Source of the DNA: Ceratothoa steindachneri
Taxonomy: Eukaryota; Arthropoda; Malacostraca; Isopoda; Cymothoidae
DNA length: 64,000 nt
Direction of reading: 5' to 3'
NCBI GenBank assembly: GCA_963969495.1
Contig: OZ018318.1
Location: 178,864,246 to 178,928,245 of the forward strand
Shown: positions 1 through 13,247 of the stretch, piece after piece
Layout of the letters: every line of letters starts with the position of its first letter
Numbering within the stretch: the stretch's first letter is position 1
Position numbers and translations under genes: made by a program
Notes under the pieces: generated by a model
Database searches by the model: none
The model's input: only the letters and a program-made list of their open reading frames with translations
What the model was told of the DNA's origin: nothing

Positions 1-427
1 CCAGCCTGATGTACGTTTATTAATAAATTACAGACAGTATTTGTAATCCTAATGTGTAATTCAAGTTTCTTCTCATATGCAATAAAATGTTTGTGCAAAA
101 AAACCTGCTTTACTATAAATAACGCAAAAGGATGATTCAAAATTACTTCAGAGCATGATGATAGGCGTAATAAAATGAAAATTATTGTATAATATTAGTT
201 ATTGATATTACGAAAATTATGTAGCATTTAGAGAGAATCTGATTTCAGATTTGAATTCAGTATGCTCGAATTAGGTAAGAAAATGTAGTACTTTTGTCAA
301 TTCACCGAATACATTGTTATAGGCGTAAATAATGAATATCTGCATTAGTGTAGACTATAATGATGTAGGCTATTTGCAAGTCATTTCGCCCACTTAAGTA
401 ACAATGCACATAATAGAAAAAGTATTT
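1..427. other. AT-rich spacer, no gene seen
   Basis: No coding similarity, repeat unit or RNA gene could be recognised. It lies directly downstream (minus-strand sense) of the hAT remnant, so it may hold that element's 3' end. No terminal inverted repeat was found. Confidence 0.5.
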
Positions 428-1665
428 TTATTTTCCAAGAGTAGGCACTCTCAACATCGTAGGCCCATGCACAATGTCCCTCTTCATTTGCCTAAACGAA
501 GAGGAGAAGGTGATTTTCTCCGCAAACTTGTCGATCACTTGCTCATTCGAAACTTGAATGTCATTGTGGACGACGAGTAGTGCGAGGCCGTTGAGGCGAT
601 CCTGACCAATGGTGCTCCTCATGTACGTCTTTAGCCGTTTCAAGGCTGAGAATGAGCGTTTGGCCCCCCATATTAGACCGGCAAAGTCATTAATTTCGTC
701 AGGAGCTTCCTAATGTTCGGGAACATACGGATCTCGGCGTACTCCTTCGCATTCTTGACAGTCCCGAAGACCGGAGCTGAATTTGTCCACCGCTGTGCCT
801 CCGCTTGCACGAACACCAGTGACTCAACATCGCTGTCATAGAGCTTAGCAGCATTAAGGACGGCATCCAAGTCTGCATTTGAGCCCTTGAGAAACTCCTT
901 CAACAGGAGAGCAACTGGCACGTTATCTACCTCAAATCTTCTCTTCAGCTCGGCGATCACTTGGTCAACGAACGGAATATAGACCGAGCGTCGATGGTAC
1001 TCCTCAGCAGTCCTGGCCGTGATATTCGCGCGCTCTGCCTGTCGTACACAGATTCGGGGAACATGGACGTCACTGTGAGCTGAGTCCACTTAAATCAGGA
1101 GATCCTTGGCTTTTGCAAATACAGTGAGGAAGTGCTCCTCGGCATTCTTTCTGAGCTTGGCGAAAACAGTCTCGATCTCACGAATCAGTGCGTACGCAGA
1201 TTCCAAGTCATCATCCTTCTTATGCAGGGTCCTGCTCGGCTTGAGTGTGTGAGCCAAAAGTGACTCCACCACAACTAGCCCAATGAAAAAGAGAGGGTCT
1301 CTAATCACGGCAAACTAAGATGCCAGCATTGGCATCAAGCTTCATTTCCTCTTCCACGAAGACCGCGATGTGAGGCAGAAACTTGATGAACACGAGGACT
1401 GCATCATGCCGCTCAACCCATCTGGTGGGACACAAGGACACCAACTTCTCCCCCTTAGCTGAGAAAAGCTTCACGATTTTGGAGAACAGGGGCGTCCGCA
1501 TGTTGCTGGAGTAAATGAAGTTATAGACATCGTTGAGCGTCTGAATGGCGAGTTTCACTTCTTTCGCATCGCAGGCCTTGGTCAGCACCAGGTTCAGTCG
1601 ATTATTAAAGCAGTGGATCGGTTTGGCGAGGGGGTATTGCTCCATGATGATGGCAGCACAGAAAA
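428..1665 (-). pseudogene. hAT transposase remnant, ZMYM1/THAP12-like
   Basis: Remnant of a hAT-superfamily DDE transposase of the ZMYM1 / THAP12 (52 kDa repressor)-like group, a cut-and-paste DNA transposase. Read on the minus strand, 1645-1301 holds the catalytic-core block with HCFNNRLNLVL and CPTRWVERHDAVLVF. 1308-1090 and 1089-673 continue into the insertion domain, with PRICVRQAERANI. 671-428 is the C-terminal dimerisation block, with LKRLKTYMRSTIGQDRLNGLALL. The first two parts differ by a frame near 1305. An in-frame TAA (1090-1092) separates the next two, and another frame change lies near 672. The N-terminal zinc finger and the first catalytic Asp region are not recognisable, because similarity fades just upstream of 1645. 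Family assignment rests on motif order and is fairly sure. The copy cannot encode an active enzyme. Confidence 0.82.
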
Positions 1666-2367
1666 AACTTTTTAGGGAGAGTGGTGAAAATACCTTAATA
1701 CCAAAAGCCTTTGTGTTAAAACAAAGTCATTCGTTCATGTTTCAGGTTACCAATGCTAGGAGCCAAATCAGCATTTTCTCCCACTTAAATCTTCGCTCCG
1801 TTTTAAAAGTTTCTCATCTCCTGAAGATATTAAATATCTCCTGATACGTGGATTTCTGCTAGTCCACGAACAATATTTGCTGTTCGAATCAATCAACAAG
1901 CAAATAAAGTTCATTACTTTGATCATCTTCACAACACGCTAGGCTCATAAAGTTTGATCTACTTGAAATAAACATTAAGTATCGCACAAATATCTGAATC
2001 CAATCATATATTTGATGAATTCCTATTGGCTTTTCTTCCCATTCAATTCGCAATTCTCTTCGAACACAGAGCAAGTTAGTGGAGAGGAGGTGACTTACAA
2101 ACGCCTCTGGGTTTCTTACGTGGTGAAAAATCCCACTTTATCCACCTTGGAACAAAAATTGCTAGAAGTGGTTAGTTGATTGATCCACTGACCCTGTTGT
2201 TGTTTTGCTACCTAAATGTGTTCTGCACATCTACTTCTGACCCATATAATGACCGTTGTGTATTTGGAGGGAGGAACAATAGTTTGTTTTTTCCTAGCGA
2301 TGCACATACGAATTTTGCTGTGTAGGTGTCGTGAGTTTCCCCTTATTTAGGGGCGATGAAATATGGA
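1666..2367. other. Spacer, no recognised gene
   Basis: Contains a 61-codon minus-strand ORF (2074-1889) with no family features. The missing N-terminal part of the neighbouring hAT transposase would be expected here, but nothing convincing is left. Confidence 0.4.
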
Positions 2368-2564
2368 TTAACCCTTTAGCGCCCCAATATACCAAATGAG
2401 ATATTGAATTGCAATATTTTTAAATGACCGCCAAAAATTTTGTAATGCTCAGATGGTTGATGTTCTGCTCTCTGGGCAAACAAAAATTCATCGTCTTTCA
2501 AATCTAACCTTGTGGCACTAGAACGCAGAATTTACCAGTCTCGGGCAAATGCTGAAAGGGTTAA
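2368..2564. mobile_element. piggyBac-like MITE with TTAA target sites
   Basis: A 189-bp segment (2372-2560) is bounded on both sides by TTAA (2368-2371 and 2561-2564). Its ends are CCCTTTAGC at the left and the complement of CCCTTTCAGC at the right. TTAA duplication with CCC-starting inverted ends is the hallmark of piggyBac-superfamily elements. No ORF lies inside, so this would be a non-autonomous miniature copy. The inverted repeat is short (about 9-10 bp with one indel), so chance is not excluded in AT-rich DNA. Confidence 0.55.
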
Positions 2565-3184
2565 AATTTTATGTAAATTGTTCGTACATCCGATCTTCTT
2601 ACGCCAATACCAACGAAGGTAAGTTTATCATTACTGTATATATTTTGGGGGGTTGTTGGCCCTAATTTACTTGTAAGTGTTGTTTAGGTGTAATAATTTG
2701 AAATCGGTGCAAAACGAATTTGCAATACGGTAGATCCCAAATGGGCTACTCTGTGCGTCTGTCGACGGACCACACCCAGCCAAAATGGTCTCTCTTTGGC
2801 TTTAGCAGTTTCATTTTCACCGCCACTTCGGCTTTCGGAGAAATAAGATTTTAACTATTGCGGTGTGTTTTATTCTTTAATATGATTATGTATTATTGAT
2901 ATTTATGTATCGTACATGTGATAGGAGAGGTTCATTGATATTTTTAAATTTATAATATAATTTTCAGTTAGGACTATACCCGGTTCGCTAATGTTTCTAA
3001 TTTTACTGATTATAAAATAATATGGGTAATAGAATAATAAATTGATAGTCAGAGATTCAGAGAGCATTAGGTTATATTTCACAAAATTTTTAAAACCAAA
3101 AATAACATTATTTAAATATGTTATTGTATAGTATTAAGTGATAGCTATATTATGTGACTGAGGATAAATATATATGATTAATAT
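2565..3184. other. AT-rich spacer
   Basis: AT-rich sequence with no ORF of note, no tandem repeat and no recognisable transposon end. Confidence 0.45.
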
Positions 3185-3424
3185 ATGTTTCTAATTTTCA
3201 ATTTAATACAAATGTTCTTTGGCCATCGGGAAGGGAAAAAGGGGACCAAGCGTCAGTTATGGATTGACCTTTTACAACGAGAAGACATGCATGTCGAACT
3301 TGAGGAAATAGATTACGACGATGATGTTTCCAACCCTGATGTCGACATAGGTCCACTTTTGGAAGACGAACTAGATGAAGATCATGACCTTTCATTTCTT
3401 TCGTCCAGAGCAGGGGTCGGGTAA
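3185..3424 (+). pseudogene. Acidic ORF interrupted by a hAT insertion
   Basis: An open frame of about 73 codons precedes the transposon insertion point and has a run of acidic residues (EEIDYDDDV, LLEDELDEDHDLSFLSSR). The hAT element begins at 3411 in the middle of this frame. Removing the element and one copy of its 8-bp duplication lets the frame continue for about 14 more codons past 6412, to a TAA near 6446. Acidic N-termini of this sort occur in piggyBac-type and other transposases, but no catalytic motif is present, so the function is unknown. It may be the degraded N-terminus of a longer protein. The start codon is not certain because codons 1-11 are strongly hydrophobic and may be intronic. 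Confidence 0.35.
3403..3410. repeat. Left 8-bp target site duplication (GTCCAGAG)
   Basis: GTCCAGAG precedes the left end of the hAT element. It differs from the right copy GTCTAGAG at one base. The right copy fits the nnnTAnnn preference reported for Buster-type hATs, so the left copy probably mutated T to C after insertion. Confidence 0.85.
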
Positions 3425-6404
3425 CCTTTTGGGGTGTTACCCAAAAAGAATTTGTAGTAAAATGAATTTACCCCTGACTTTGAAGTACTCTGGGGGACAA
3501 ACCAATTTACTTATAAAAATCATGGATAATAAAGACACAAAAAAATTTATATTAGGATAATGTTTAATTTTTTATTTCATCTATCAATAGGAAATAAAAG
3601 TCCGTCTTTTTGGCATGGAAATAGCACACAAGAAAAAATTGTAGGAAATTATATATTTATAAACAGAAATAAGTCACTTTTTAGTATTACAAGGTACACA
3701 AGCAAAATTATTGACTTTGTCACTATCATGTATTTAAAATTTGTACAAAAACAAAAATAGGAAAATTTTATTGAATCCACTATTATGGGGTAAAAATGTT
3801 TACCCTTTCTGGCATGAGAATGGTACACAAATAAAACTAAGGAAAAGGTTATTGAAAACTTGAATATATCAGTTCCCTCAAGCTTTGGAAAAATGATACT
3901 GTTTCATCTTTGATACAACAATTTCAATATCAGGGATTTTTGATGTCACTGCTACTTTGATGCTGTCTTCAGGATCCAACCGGTTTCTGTATTTTTATTT
4001 TAGATTTTCAAGGGTAGAAAAACCTTGTTCGCAAAGGTAGGTTGTTGCAAAAGGTAGCAGCATTTTAATTGCTTCCAAATCTGCAGTTTTATAAGCCTTT
4101 GCAGCTTTTGACATCCAAAAACTTGAGAGGCCATCCTTGGTCTCAAATTCCATGCTTGTTCCACTGTTTGGGGGCCGTTCAATAAGCTCTTTTGCTAATC
4201 CTTCAGGATCTTCAGGCAAATCAGCCAGTTCACATTTGAAGGGATTTACAACCCAGCTGGCATTCTGTGAATCAAGCTCTGGAAAGTAGTCACATAACCT
4301 ATTCCTAAGTTTGGTCAGGTGCCTTGTGACTGATTCCTTCATGTCACTAAGACTGCAGTCTTCACATTCTTCTAAAAATTCTGCCAGGTTTGGAAAGACA
4401 GCAATCTTATTGGCATTTACATTTTGGTTCCAATACTGAAGCTTTGATACAAATGCTGAAATTATTTCCCTTGCTAAGATGATTGATTTTCTTTCCTTGC
4501 AATTCCTTGTTCAGCGCATTTACATGCCCAAAAATGTCAGCTAAGTATGCAAGAAGAGCTAGCCAGGTTGATTTTCTGAACTTCTTTGCAAGTGTGTTTT
4601 TGATTAGTCAGAAATATTTCAAGTTCGGTTTTAAGAGCCCACACTCTATTCAGAACATTTCCACGTGAAAGCCACCTCATTTCCGTATGGAAAAGAAGGG
4701 TTGAATATTCAGCCTCTCCAACCTCACATAAATCACGAAACATCTTCGTGTTTAGTGCATGCCCTTTTACAACATTGACAATCTTAATTACATCATTCAA
4801 CACAGCTTCCACTTCTAGTTCCAAATCATTCACAACTAATGCCTGGCGATGTATCATACAATGGATGACCTGAATATTTAGATTCTGTTGTTTGTCCAAA
4901 GCCACAAAACCAGTGACGTGACCAAGCATGGCAGGAGCTCCATCAACTGATATTGGAATACAATCTTCCCACTTTAAATCAACACTTTGTTTTTTGAAGT
5001 ATGCATCAACCTTATTGAACACATTAATACCACGAGTTCTCAACTCAAGAGGAGAACATAGCAGCATTTCTTCCTTAATTTCATCAGAACCTCTATATCG
5101 AACGTATACCGTCAGCTGCAAATTGCTACTGACATATGTAGTCTCATCAAGTTGAATGGCAAACTCTTTACTCGTTTTTACTGAAGAAATCACTTGTTCT
5201 CTCACATTTTCTGTCAAGATGGAAATTCTTTCTTTAATAACTCTTGCAGACAAAGGCACTGTATTTAGTTGTTTAGCTACTTTCTGCCCACACATTATTT
5301 CTGCCATTTTCACAGCCGCCAGTTTGATTAAGTCTTCGCCAATAGTATGTGATTTCTTGTTTCGAGCAACCAGCTATTCCACTTCAAAACTAGCTATTGC
5401 TGCTGAACGTTGGTCAAACGTTGCACCCTTGTTATTTTCCAATCTCTGTCTTTTGACTGTTTTTTTCTAGATTTTAAAAGTATTCCCGTGGTTTGCAAGA
5501 CAGATGTGAATGAACCTTGTCCAAGTGTTTCTTCAGTTGATTCTTTTTGAAAGACTCGGCAGTCAGTACTTTCATACAGACGACACATTGAGGTTTCATT
5601 TGAGAATGGCCTCTATTTCTGTGAAGCCATAATTAAGGAACTCTGCCTGATATGTCCTTTTGCTTGCTGATGCCATCTGAAAATGAAAGACAAATCTATC
5701 ACTTTTTTAAGGTCTTTTGATTTCTATTTTTGAAAAATGAAAAATTATTTAGTGACGAATTTGTTTAAATTAAAACTTTAAAATAACATAAAATCAAACC
5801 ACAACTCACAACCATAAAAATTCAAATAAGACTTAAAAAGAGTGAGCATTACATCTGTAGGGGATACATGAAATCTTCTTAAATAAAGTTAAACTCGTTA
5901 AAAAACTTACTTTTAATATAAAATAATTCATTAAAATAAAAAAAAAAAATTTAAAATATAAGTTACCCCTAAAAAAACTGAAAAATGGCAATTAAACAGG
6001 TGATGGGACAAATAGGCCCCTTACAAATAAATTAAAATATCCTTAAGTCTAAACTAATTTTATATTTAACTTTTGTTGAATTTCAATCACAAAAGTCTAT
6101 ACAGAAACGTAAATATTGTAGATTATATCATAACTCACCTTATGTAAATAATTATTATACCACTTGATCAGCTCTACTAATTCATCAACTACTCTGTAGG
6201 AGGCATGTTCAAAACATGGCAAAATGACATTTAATTAGGAGAAATGTTGCCAGAATTTACCGAAAAATAGTAGAAAGGCTCCTCGATGCATTCTTTTTCT
6301 CCAACTTTCATATCCGTTGCCCACATCCATAGCACATCCATTACCCCCCCAATATTTATAAATTACCCCATTTGGGGTAATTTACCCCTGTTTCCCGACC
6401 ACTG
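3411..6404 (-). mobile_element. Complete hAT (Buster-type) DNA transposon, inactive
   Basis: A 2994-bp element with imperfect terminal inverted repeats. The left end CAGGGGTCGGG matches the complement of the right end CCCGACCACTG with one mismatch. Each end also carries a subterminal stem: GGGTAAC/GTTACCC at 3419-3442 and TTACCCC/GGGGTAA at 6363-6380. An 8-bp duplication flanks it. Its single gene, on the minus strand, is a ZBED5/SCAND3-like transposase. The sequence between 5680 and 6360 and between 3430 and 3990 is AT-rich non-coding DNA. Frameshifts and stops in the transposase show it is dead, while the nearly intact ends and duplication argue for moderate age. Confidence 0.88.
3995..5676 (-). 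pseudogene. ZBED5/SCAND3-like hAT transposase, frameshifted
   Basis: Transposase gene of the surrounding hAT element. A likely start is the ATG at 5676-5674, just after a pyrimidine-rich TTTTCAG that could be a splice acceptor, beginning MASASKRTYQAEF. After a frame change near 5600 comes a BED-type zinc finger (CVVC ... HLDKVH, about 5595-5520). The core at 5313-4537 includes LDETTYVSSNLQLTVYVR, the Asp-bearing ISVDGAPAMLGH, IHCMIHRQALV and MRWLSRGNVLNRVW. A frame change near 4550 leads to FGHVNALNKELQGK. The C-terminal dimerisation part at 4342-3995 contains LLPFATTYLCEQGFSTL. Domain order and motifs match the Buster-related proteins that also gave rise to host ZBED5, FAM200 and SCAND3 genes. 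At least three frame breaks mean no functional protein. Confidence 0.88.
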
Positions 6405-6412
6405 GTCTAGAG
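6405..6412. repeat. Right 8-bp target site duplication (GTCTAGAG)
   Basis: GTCTAGAG follows the right inverted repeat and pairs with GTCCAGAG at 3403-3410. It probably preserves the original target and carries the central TA expected for Buster-type insertions. Confidence 0.85.
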
Positions 6413-6446
6413 AGACACTTAATAGTATCAATAGCTACAGCTGGTC

Positions 6447-7509
6447 GTTTCTTTAAATTCCTGTCCTTTTAAATTTTGCTTCGAGCGCGACCCTTTAAGT
6501 TTTGGCAGTTTGGAAGTTACAGCTTGTTATTTGAAAGCAATAACATTGAATCAAGTTTGGAACTACACACGGAATTGAATGGGTCCTATTTATGGTGCAA
6601 AACTTCGTTCGTCAGTCAATTGTAGATGTCTGTCTCGCGTTTGAGTCTTAGCTCTAAGGTCGAATTTATTATCAAATTATTGACGGCAGTTATAACTTTG
6701 TACCTACTTGCAAAGTCAAAATTCTATTTTAACACTAATGCCCATATGTTATAAGATTGAGTTTAGTCATGGTTTAGACAAGTTGTGTTTTTCGTGAATA
6801 GAATTTGAATTTTCTGGATAACCACGAAATCACAAGACCTCATGCGTCATAATTGGATGCAAAAGGGGGCGAATTTACCATCAAACAATTATGAATAGTT
6901 AGGTGATGAACGTTTGCTGTCTATTCTAATAGATAATAATGACGAATATGCTACCAAAAGATTTATGGGAGTAGGGCGAATTTTTTTCTTCGCTCGCGAG
7001 AACCCACCTGTGATTAGCGTGGGCCGTCGAGAGTCGCCCGAGAGCTCCATTTGAGAAAACTTCATTTCCACACAAATACACACAAGGAACAAAGATTTTT
7101 TTAAATACACATGAGTAAAAATATCTTATATTTGACTGTAACTTAACATCCTAAGAGTATTTTCAAAAATTCTTATGTAAAGGCAAAGTGAACCTTAAAG
7201 GGGTGAGTAATCTTCTTCTTATTTTCCATGCTGTTATCTGTTTTTTTTCTATCTTATACTCTTTCTCCATGCGTGGAAACGCCGATTAGGAGTGAAAGAA
7301 TGTGTCCAACGCAAAATGTATATTTTAAAACACACAATTTATTGGTGTACAAGTACCTAATAGCTAATATAAAAGGTATGTTGCAGAATGAAAGTATTTT
7401 CTTAAGTTATCGCTCTGAATTTAAAGTATATTTATTTTTTAAAAATAAAATGATAGTTTTAGAAATATTTTTAGTTAAAGATTAATATTTATATTAACAA
7501 ACAAGATGA
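6447..7509. other. Spacer, no recognised gene
   Basis: AT-rich spacer. Short ORFs at 7110-6889 (minus) and 7228-7485 (plus) have no family features and low-complexity AT-driven composition. Nothing else is recognised before the LINE fragment begins near 7510. Confidence 0.4.
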
Positions 7510-9740
7510 AATAAAAATATGGAATTACGTCATAGTGTAAACCCGACGGGACAAGCCCACCACGGAGCTGCTATAGCAATTAAGAAAGGCATCGACTTTA
7601 GAATTCGTGATGAACTAGACGAGTCTTACAATGCAATTGAAGTAAGGATGGAATTGACGAACATCATAATCGCAACAGGATATCAATCGCCAAGGAGAGA
7701 CCAATTGCCCATTAATAACTTTATCAACATATCTAAAAACAAAATCCCGAAACTCTTTATGGGTGATCTTAACGCTCAATGCCAAGCAAGCAGATATAGA
7801 AGCAAAAACGGAATTGGAAGAAACCTCGAAGCACTGCTCGCAAGAGGTATCTGCACAGACCAGGCCCCGATTACCCACCCTTTGTGACTGTAACCACACC
7901 CACAAAGCTTGATATCTGTCTAGGCAATAACTATCTCCCATATCACTATTAAATGAGGCCGGAAGATATACCCTGTACATACCACACTGCAACTCTGTTC
8001 ACCATCAACCAAAGACCCATACAAATCCCTGGAAAGGTAATAAAGCCTTACGCAAAACTGACTGAGAAAGATATAGAAGGGAACTAGATTCATATCAACC
8101 CAAACAACTAGAACGAGCAACGTTAGAAGAAATAGATGCAGAATTAGAAAATATAACAAACTCTATGCAGGCACCTGATGAAATAGCCATACCAAGAAGC
8201 CGATATTCGACAATCAAAACATTTACTTGGACTCCAGAAATGGTAAAGAAACACCAACGACTAAGGGAAATATCAGAAAAAATAAGAAGAAACGAACCAA
8301 CGAGAGAGCTACCCCACGAAACGGGGAAGATAACGAGAAAACTAAAAACGGAAATAATAGAAAAACAGAGGGAACACTGAAATGAACCAATCCAGAATAT
8401 TGATAAAGATGCACCCGTAAGAGAATTTTGGAAGAAATTCAACCTAATGAAAGGCAAAGCAGGGGCTAGAAAAATGATGCTGAAAGACAACCATGGATGC
8501 ACCATGGAGGACGAGGACACTATAGGACGGATATTTAGGGACTACTGGAAGAACATATTTAACATAAGTGAAGAGGACAACGAAGAATTCGACACTGACT
8601 TTGAACGGAATATCGTAAGAAAACTCAATGAGGAAACGGACTGAATAGTTCTATACCCAACTGTAGACGCAATAAGATACGCCTTTGACGGTAACGACGC
8701 AAAATTACCGTGCAAGAGCTCAAAAACACAATTTCACTATTCAAACAGAAGGCACCAGAAAATTTCGAATTCACTAAGAAGCATTATGAAGAAGTGCCTG
8801 AAAAATGCTACAGGGCATCACATCTGTATTCAACGCCTGCCTTAACACCGGCTACTTCCCGAAAGAATTAAAGGTAGCGAAAATGATATTTATCCCTAAA
8901 GCAGGTAAGTCTACGACACGAATAGAGAATTATAGACCAATATCTCTTTCGATTTCATCGGGAAGGTGATTGAGAAAATAATAAACCATCGGTTAAGTGA
9001 GCACTTGCAAGTGAATAACCTTCGGAACAAATTTCAATTCGGATTTAGGAAGAAAAGGAGCACGGAAATGGCCCTCGCGGTCATTAGTTTAAAAATAGCC
9101 AAAGCTAAAAAGTAAAAGGCTAGCGTTGATATCGTCTGCAGGGAGGTTTCAAAAGCATTCGACAAAGTATGGATTAAAGAAATGCAGTATAAAATATTGC
9201 AGTTCCGCATAAACAGCAAACTAGAAAGACTAATCTATAACTACATTACGGAGCGACACGCATATATCGAAATGAAGAACCACCACGGAGATAAATTTAA
9301 GATAGAGGCTGGCATTCGGCAAGGAGGGTGTTTGAGTCAAACATTATACTCTGTGTATACTTCGGACATTCCTCCATCATTTACGCATGGATGTATCAAT
9401 ATAAAGTTCGAAGATTATGTCACACAAATTGTCATCTGCCCCTACTGGAACTCGGACATGCAAGAAAGACTAACGGCAGAAGAAATAAGAAAAATCATCG
9501 TTTACGAGAAACAATGGAAAACTAGTACTAACAGGAACAAATTTAAGATCGTCAAATTTATAGGAAGAGACTCAGTGACATTTTAATCCAAGGAGACAAA
9601 TACGAATACACAAACGAAACTAAAGTTCTATGACTAACAATTACAAAGACAGGATACTCAAGGCAAGTGAAAGAAATAGGCTCAGGTCCCTTAACCAGAA
9701 AAATAAAAATAAAATCTACCAAGCAATAATTTAATCAGCA
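7510..9740 (+). pseudogene. Jockey-like LINE ORF2 (family C), EN-RT, degraded
   Basis: 5'-truncated ORF2 of a non-LTR retrotransposon, normally providing endonuclease nicking and target-primed reverse transcription. 7519-7885 is the C-terminal half of an apurinic-type endonuclease: GAAIAIKKGIDF, then MGDLNAQ followed by Cys where related copies have His. 8165-8640 is the linker (TFTWTPEMVKKHQ). Reverse transcriptase motifs follow: QFGFRKKRSTEMA (about 9035), DIVCREVSKAFDKVW (about 9127), GIRQGGCLSQTLYS (about 9310). The catalytic YADD box has become FEDY at 9408-9419. Stops occur near 7885, 8378, 8641 and 9112, with several frameshifts. Similarity ends around 9740, before the C-terminus. The other family C copies at 19.8-21.9 kb and 62.1-63.8 kb align to it throughout. 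No RNase H is seen, consistent with the Jockey group. Confidence 0.85.
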
Positions 9741-10687
9741 ATAGTATATCCAGTGATCCCCATGTACACCATTTCAAATAGTAATATTTGTGAGGGAATT
9801 CCACGTGGAATCTCTTGTTCAGAACGGAACTTTCATGCGCTGTAGAAGGATCGGTTAGGCTCGAACCGCGTCCACCACGATTCACCTTTACACGGGCTAG
9901 AATACCCTCTGCAAGAAGATTCGAGGCCATTCGAGAGTAGAGCTGTTTCCCGCTACTCCCCCCCTCCTTCCCGGGGGGGGAACCTCGGACATAACTAATG
10001 CTCGACTCCCATGAGGAGACACATAGTTGAGAAGTCTCGCCCGGACCCCAAGAAAATTCCCCTAGTGTGTACCTCGCCATGCACTTTGATTTTACCGACA
10101 TTAGCCGTCGTAATATTTACACAAGACTTGCGCAATTCACCAATTTAGCCGCAATTATCGACACACTCGCCTCCATTTCAATTAGAAACTCACATTTAAT
10201 TTTATTCACGTTAGCGGCGACGGTGGAAACAGATGGCATACCAGCATTCGCACTTGCAATGTCATGTCCTACTAGTTTTCCACAGGGGATGGCGAAGATG
10301 GCTTGGAGTAAGGTTAGATATGCAAATGCTCTCCTCTCTTTGAGTATCTACAGCAGGGTTTGCAGAATTTCGCACTGATATCAAAATACAAATGTGAACG
10401 GCAGACTCTAGGTCTTTGGTTCCTTGGAAAAGACCGAAATCCTACCGGTATATTATAAACACTGTGATCATTATTTCGCTGCACAAAATTGGGATGCTTC
10501 CCATTAGGGTACGCAATCATGGGCACTTATCGTGCACTACCCGTAGGATTCACATATTTATATATTTATCAGTTCTACTATTATGATTAGGAATACATAT
10601 ATCGGACAAAGAAGTGACACTACGTACTAAGGATTCACTGCTATCATTAACATTAAGACACTGTGCTCTATAAAATGTCATTCCGAA
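9741..10687. other. Unassigned sequence with a GC-rich block
   Basis: No protein family recognised. 9955-9985 holds a C-run/G-run pair (CCCCCCCTCCTTCCCGGGGG) able to form a hairpin. The 13-mer CCCATGAGGAGAC at about 10009 recurs near 26993. This may be the untranslated end of an unidentified repeat shared by the two places. Confidence 0.35.
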
Positions 10688-11130
10688 CTAGGCTAAGGTA
10701 AGTTCCTTCTTGGTAGCAATTATGGACGCGATGTTGGCTCGCAGTGATTGGATAAACTTGTGCCTCACGAGTTCCTCACCAACTCCTACCTGTAGAGCAG
10801 TTATAATTAGTTCTTCCAGATTGGTAGGTCGACCGGTAAGCATGGAGGAGGCAATGAGCTTCTCGAAAAGCTCTGGCTTTGTCCTTTCAAAAAGCCCAAT
10901 CAATTTAATCCTTAAGAGCTGGTAATTATGATAGAATTTCAGCCGGAAGACGGTCGACAGTCTCGAGAGGTAATGCAGCCAAAACATGAAAGAATTTGGT
11001 ATCTTCTTTACTTACTCTTGAAATGTGAAACTGGGCTTCTACAATCTTGAACAAACCTGCAACTGCAGCCTCTTTAAGGTCGGTGGCTTGATGGTGATGG
11101 CGTTCACGATCTCTGTCTCTTCTTGCTCTG
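10688..11130 (-). pseudogene. Gypsy-like LTR retrotransposon gag fragment
   Basis: Read on the minus strand, 11115-10940 gives FKIVEAQFHISRVSKEDTKF followed by FHVLAALPLETVDRLPAEIL. A stop (TAA) and a frame change then lead to 10915-10688, with LIGLFERTKPELFEKLI, TGRPTNLEEL and GEELVRHKFIQSLRANI. This order is typical of the capsid region of Gypsy-type Gag proteins, which build the virus-like particle. The nucleocapsid zinc knuckle and the protease are absent. It lies downstream, in minus-strand sense, of the pol remnant at 13.2-14.7 kb, the reverse of the usual gag-pol order, so the two are either different insertions or a rearranged pair. Confidence 0.72.
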
Positions 11131-11430
11131 CCTGTTGATGTTCTGGTGGGTCTGGCTGGGCTTACCGAAGGTGGTTCAGTAATCGGGGTAAGTGGAGGAC
11201 TTGGAAAGGACGTGGAATAGAAATTGTAACTGTATTCTTGAATTGGCCTACGAGAGGGCCAAGTTGAAACGTCCAGAGTTCTTTGCAGTCAATGTGTAGG
11301 CTTACTTTTTTACGCGAAGTATCGAGTCTAAATACCGACAGGACTTAATCGAGTAAACTGGATTCCGTGACGCTACTAAGGGAATGAATTGAGTTAATGA
11401 ATCAGGAATAATGAATCTTCTTAATAATGA

Positions 11431-13247
<1,817 letters not shown>

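Noticed and set aside
1889..2074. 61-codon minus-strand ORF as the N-terminus of the hAT transposase
   Set aside because: No zinc-finger Cys/His pattern and no recognisable hAT motif.
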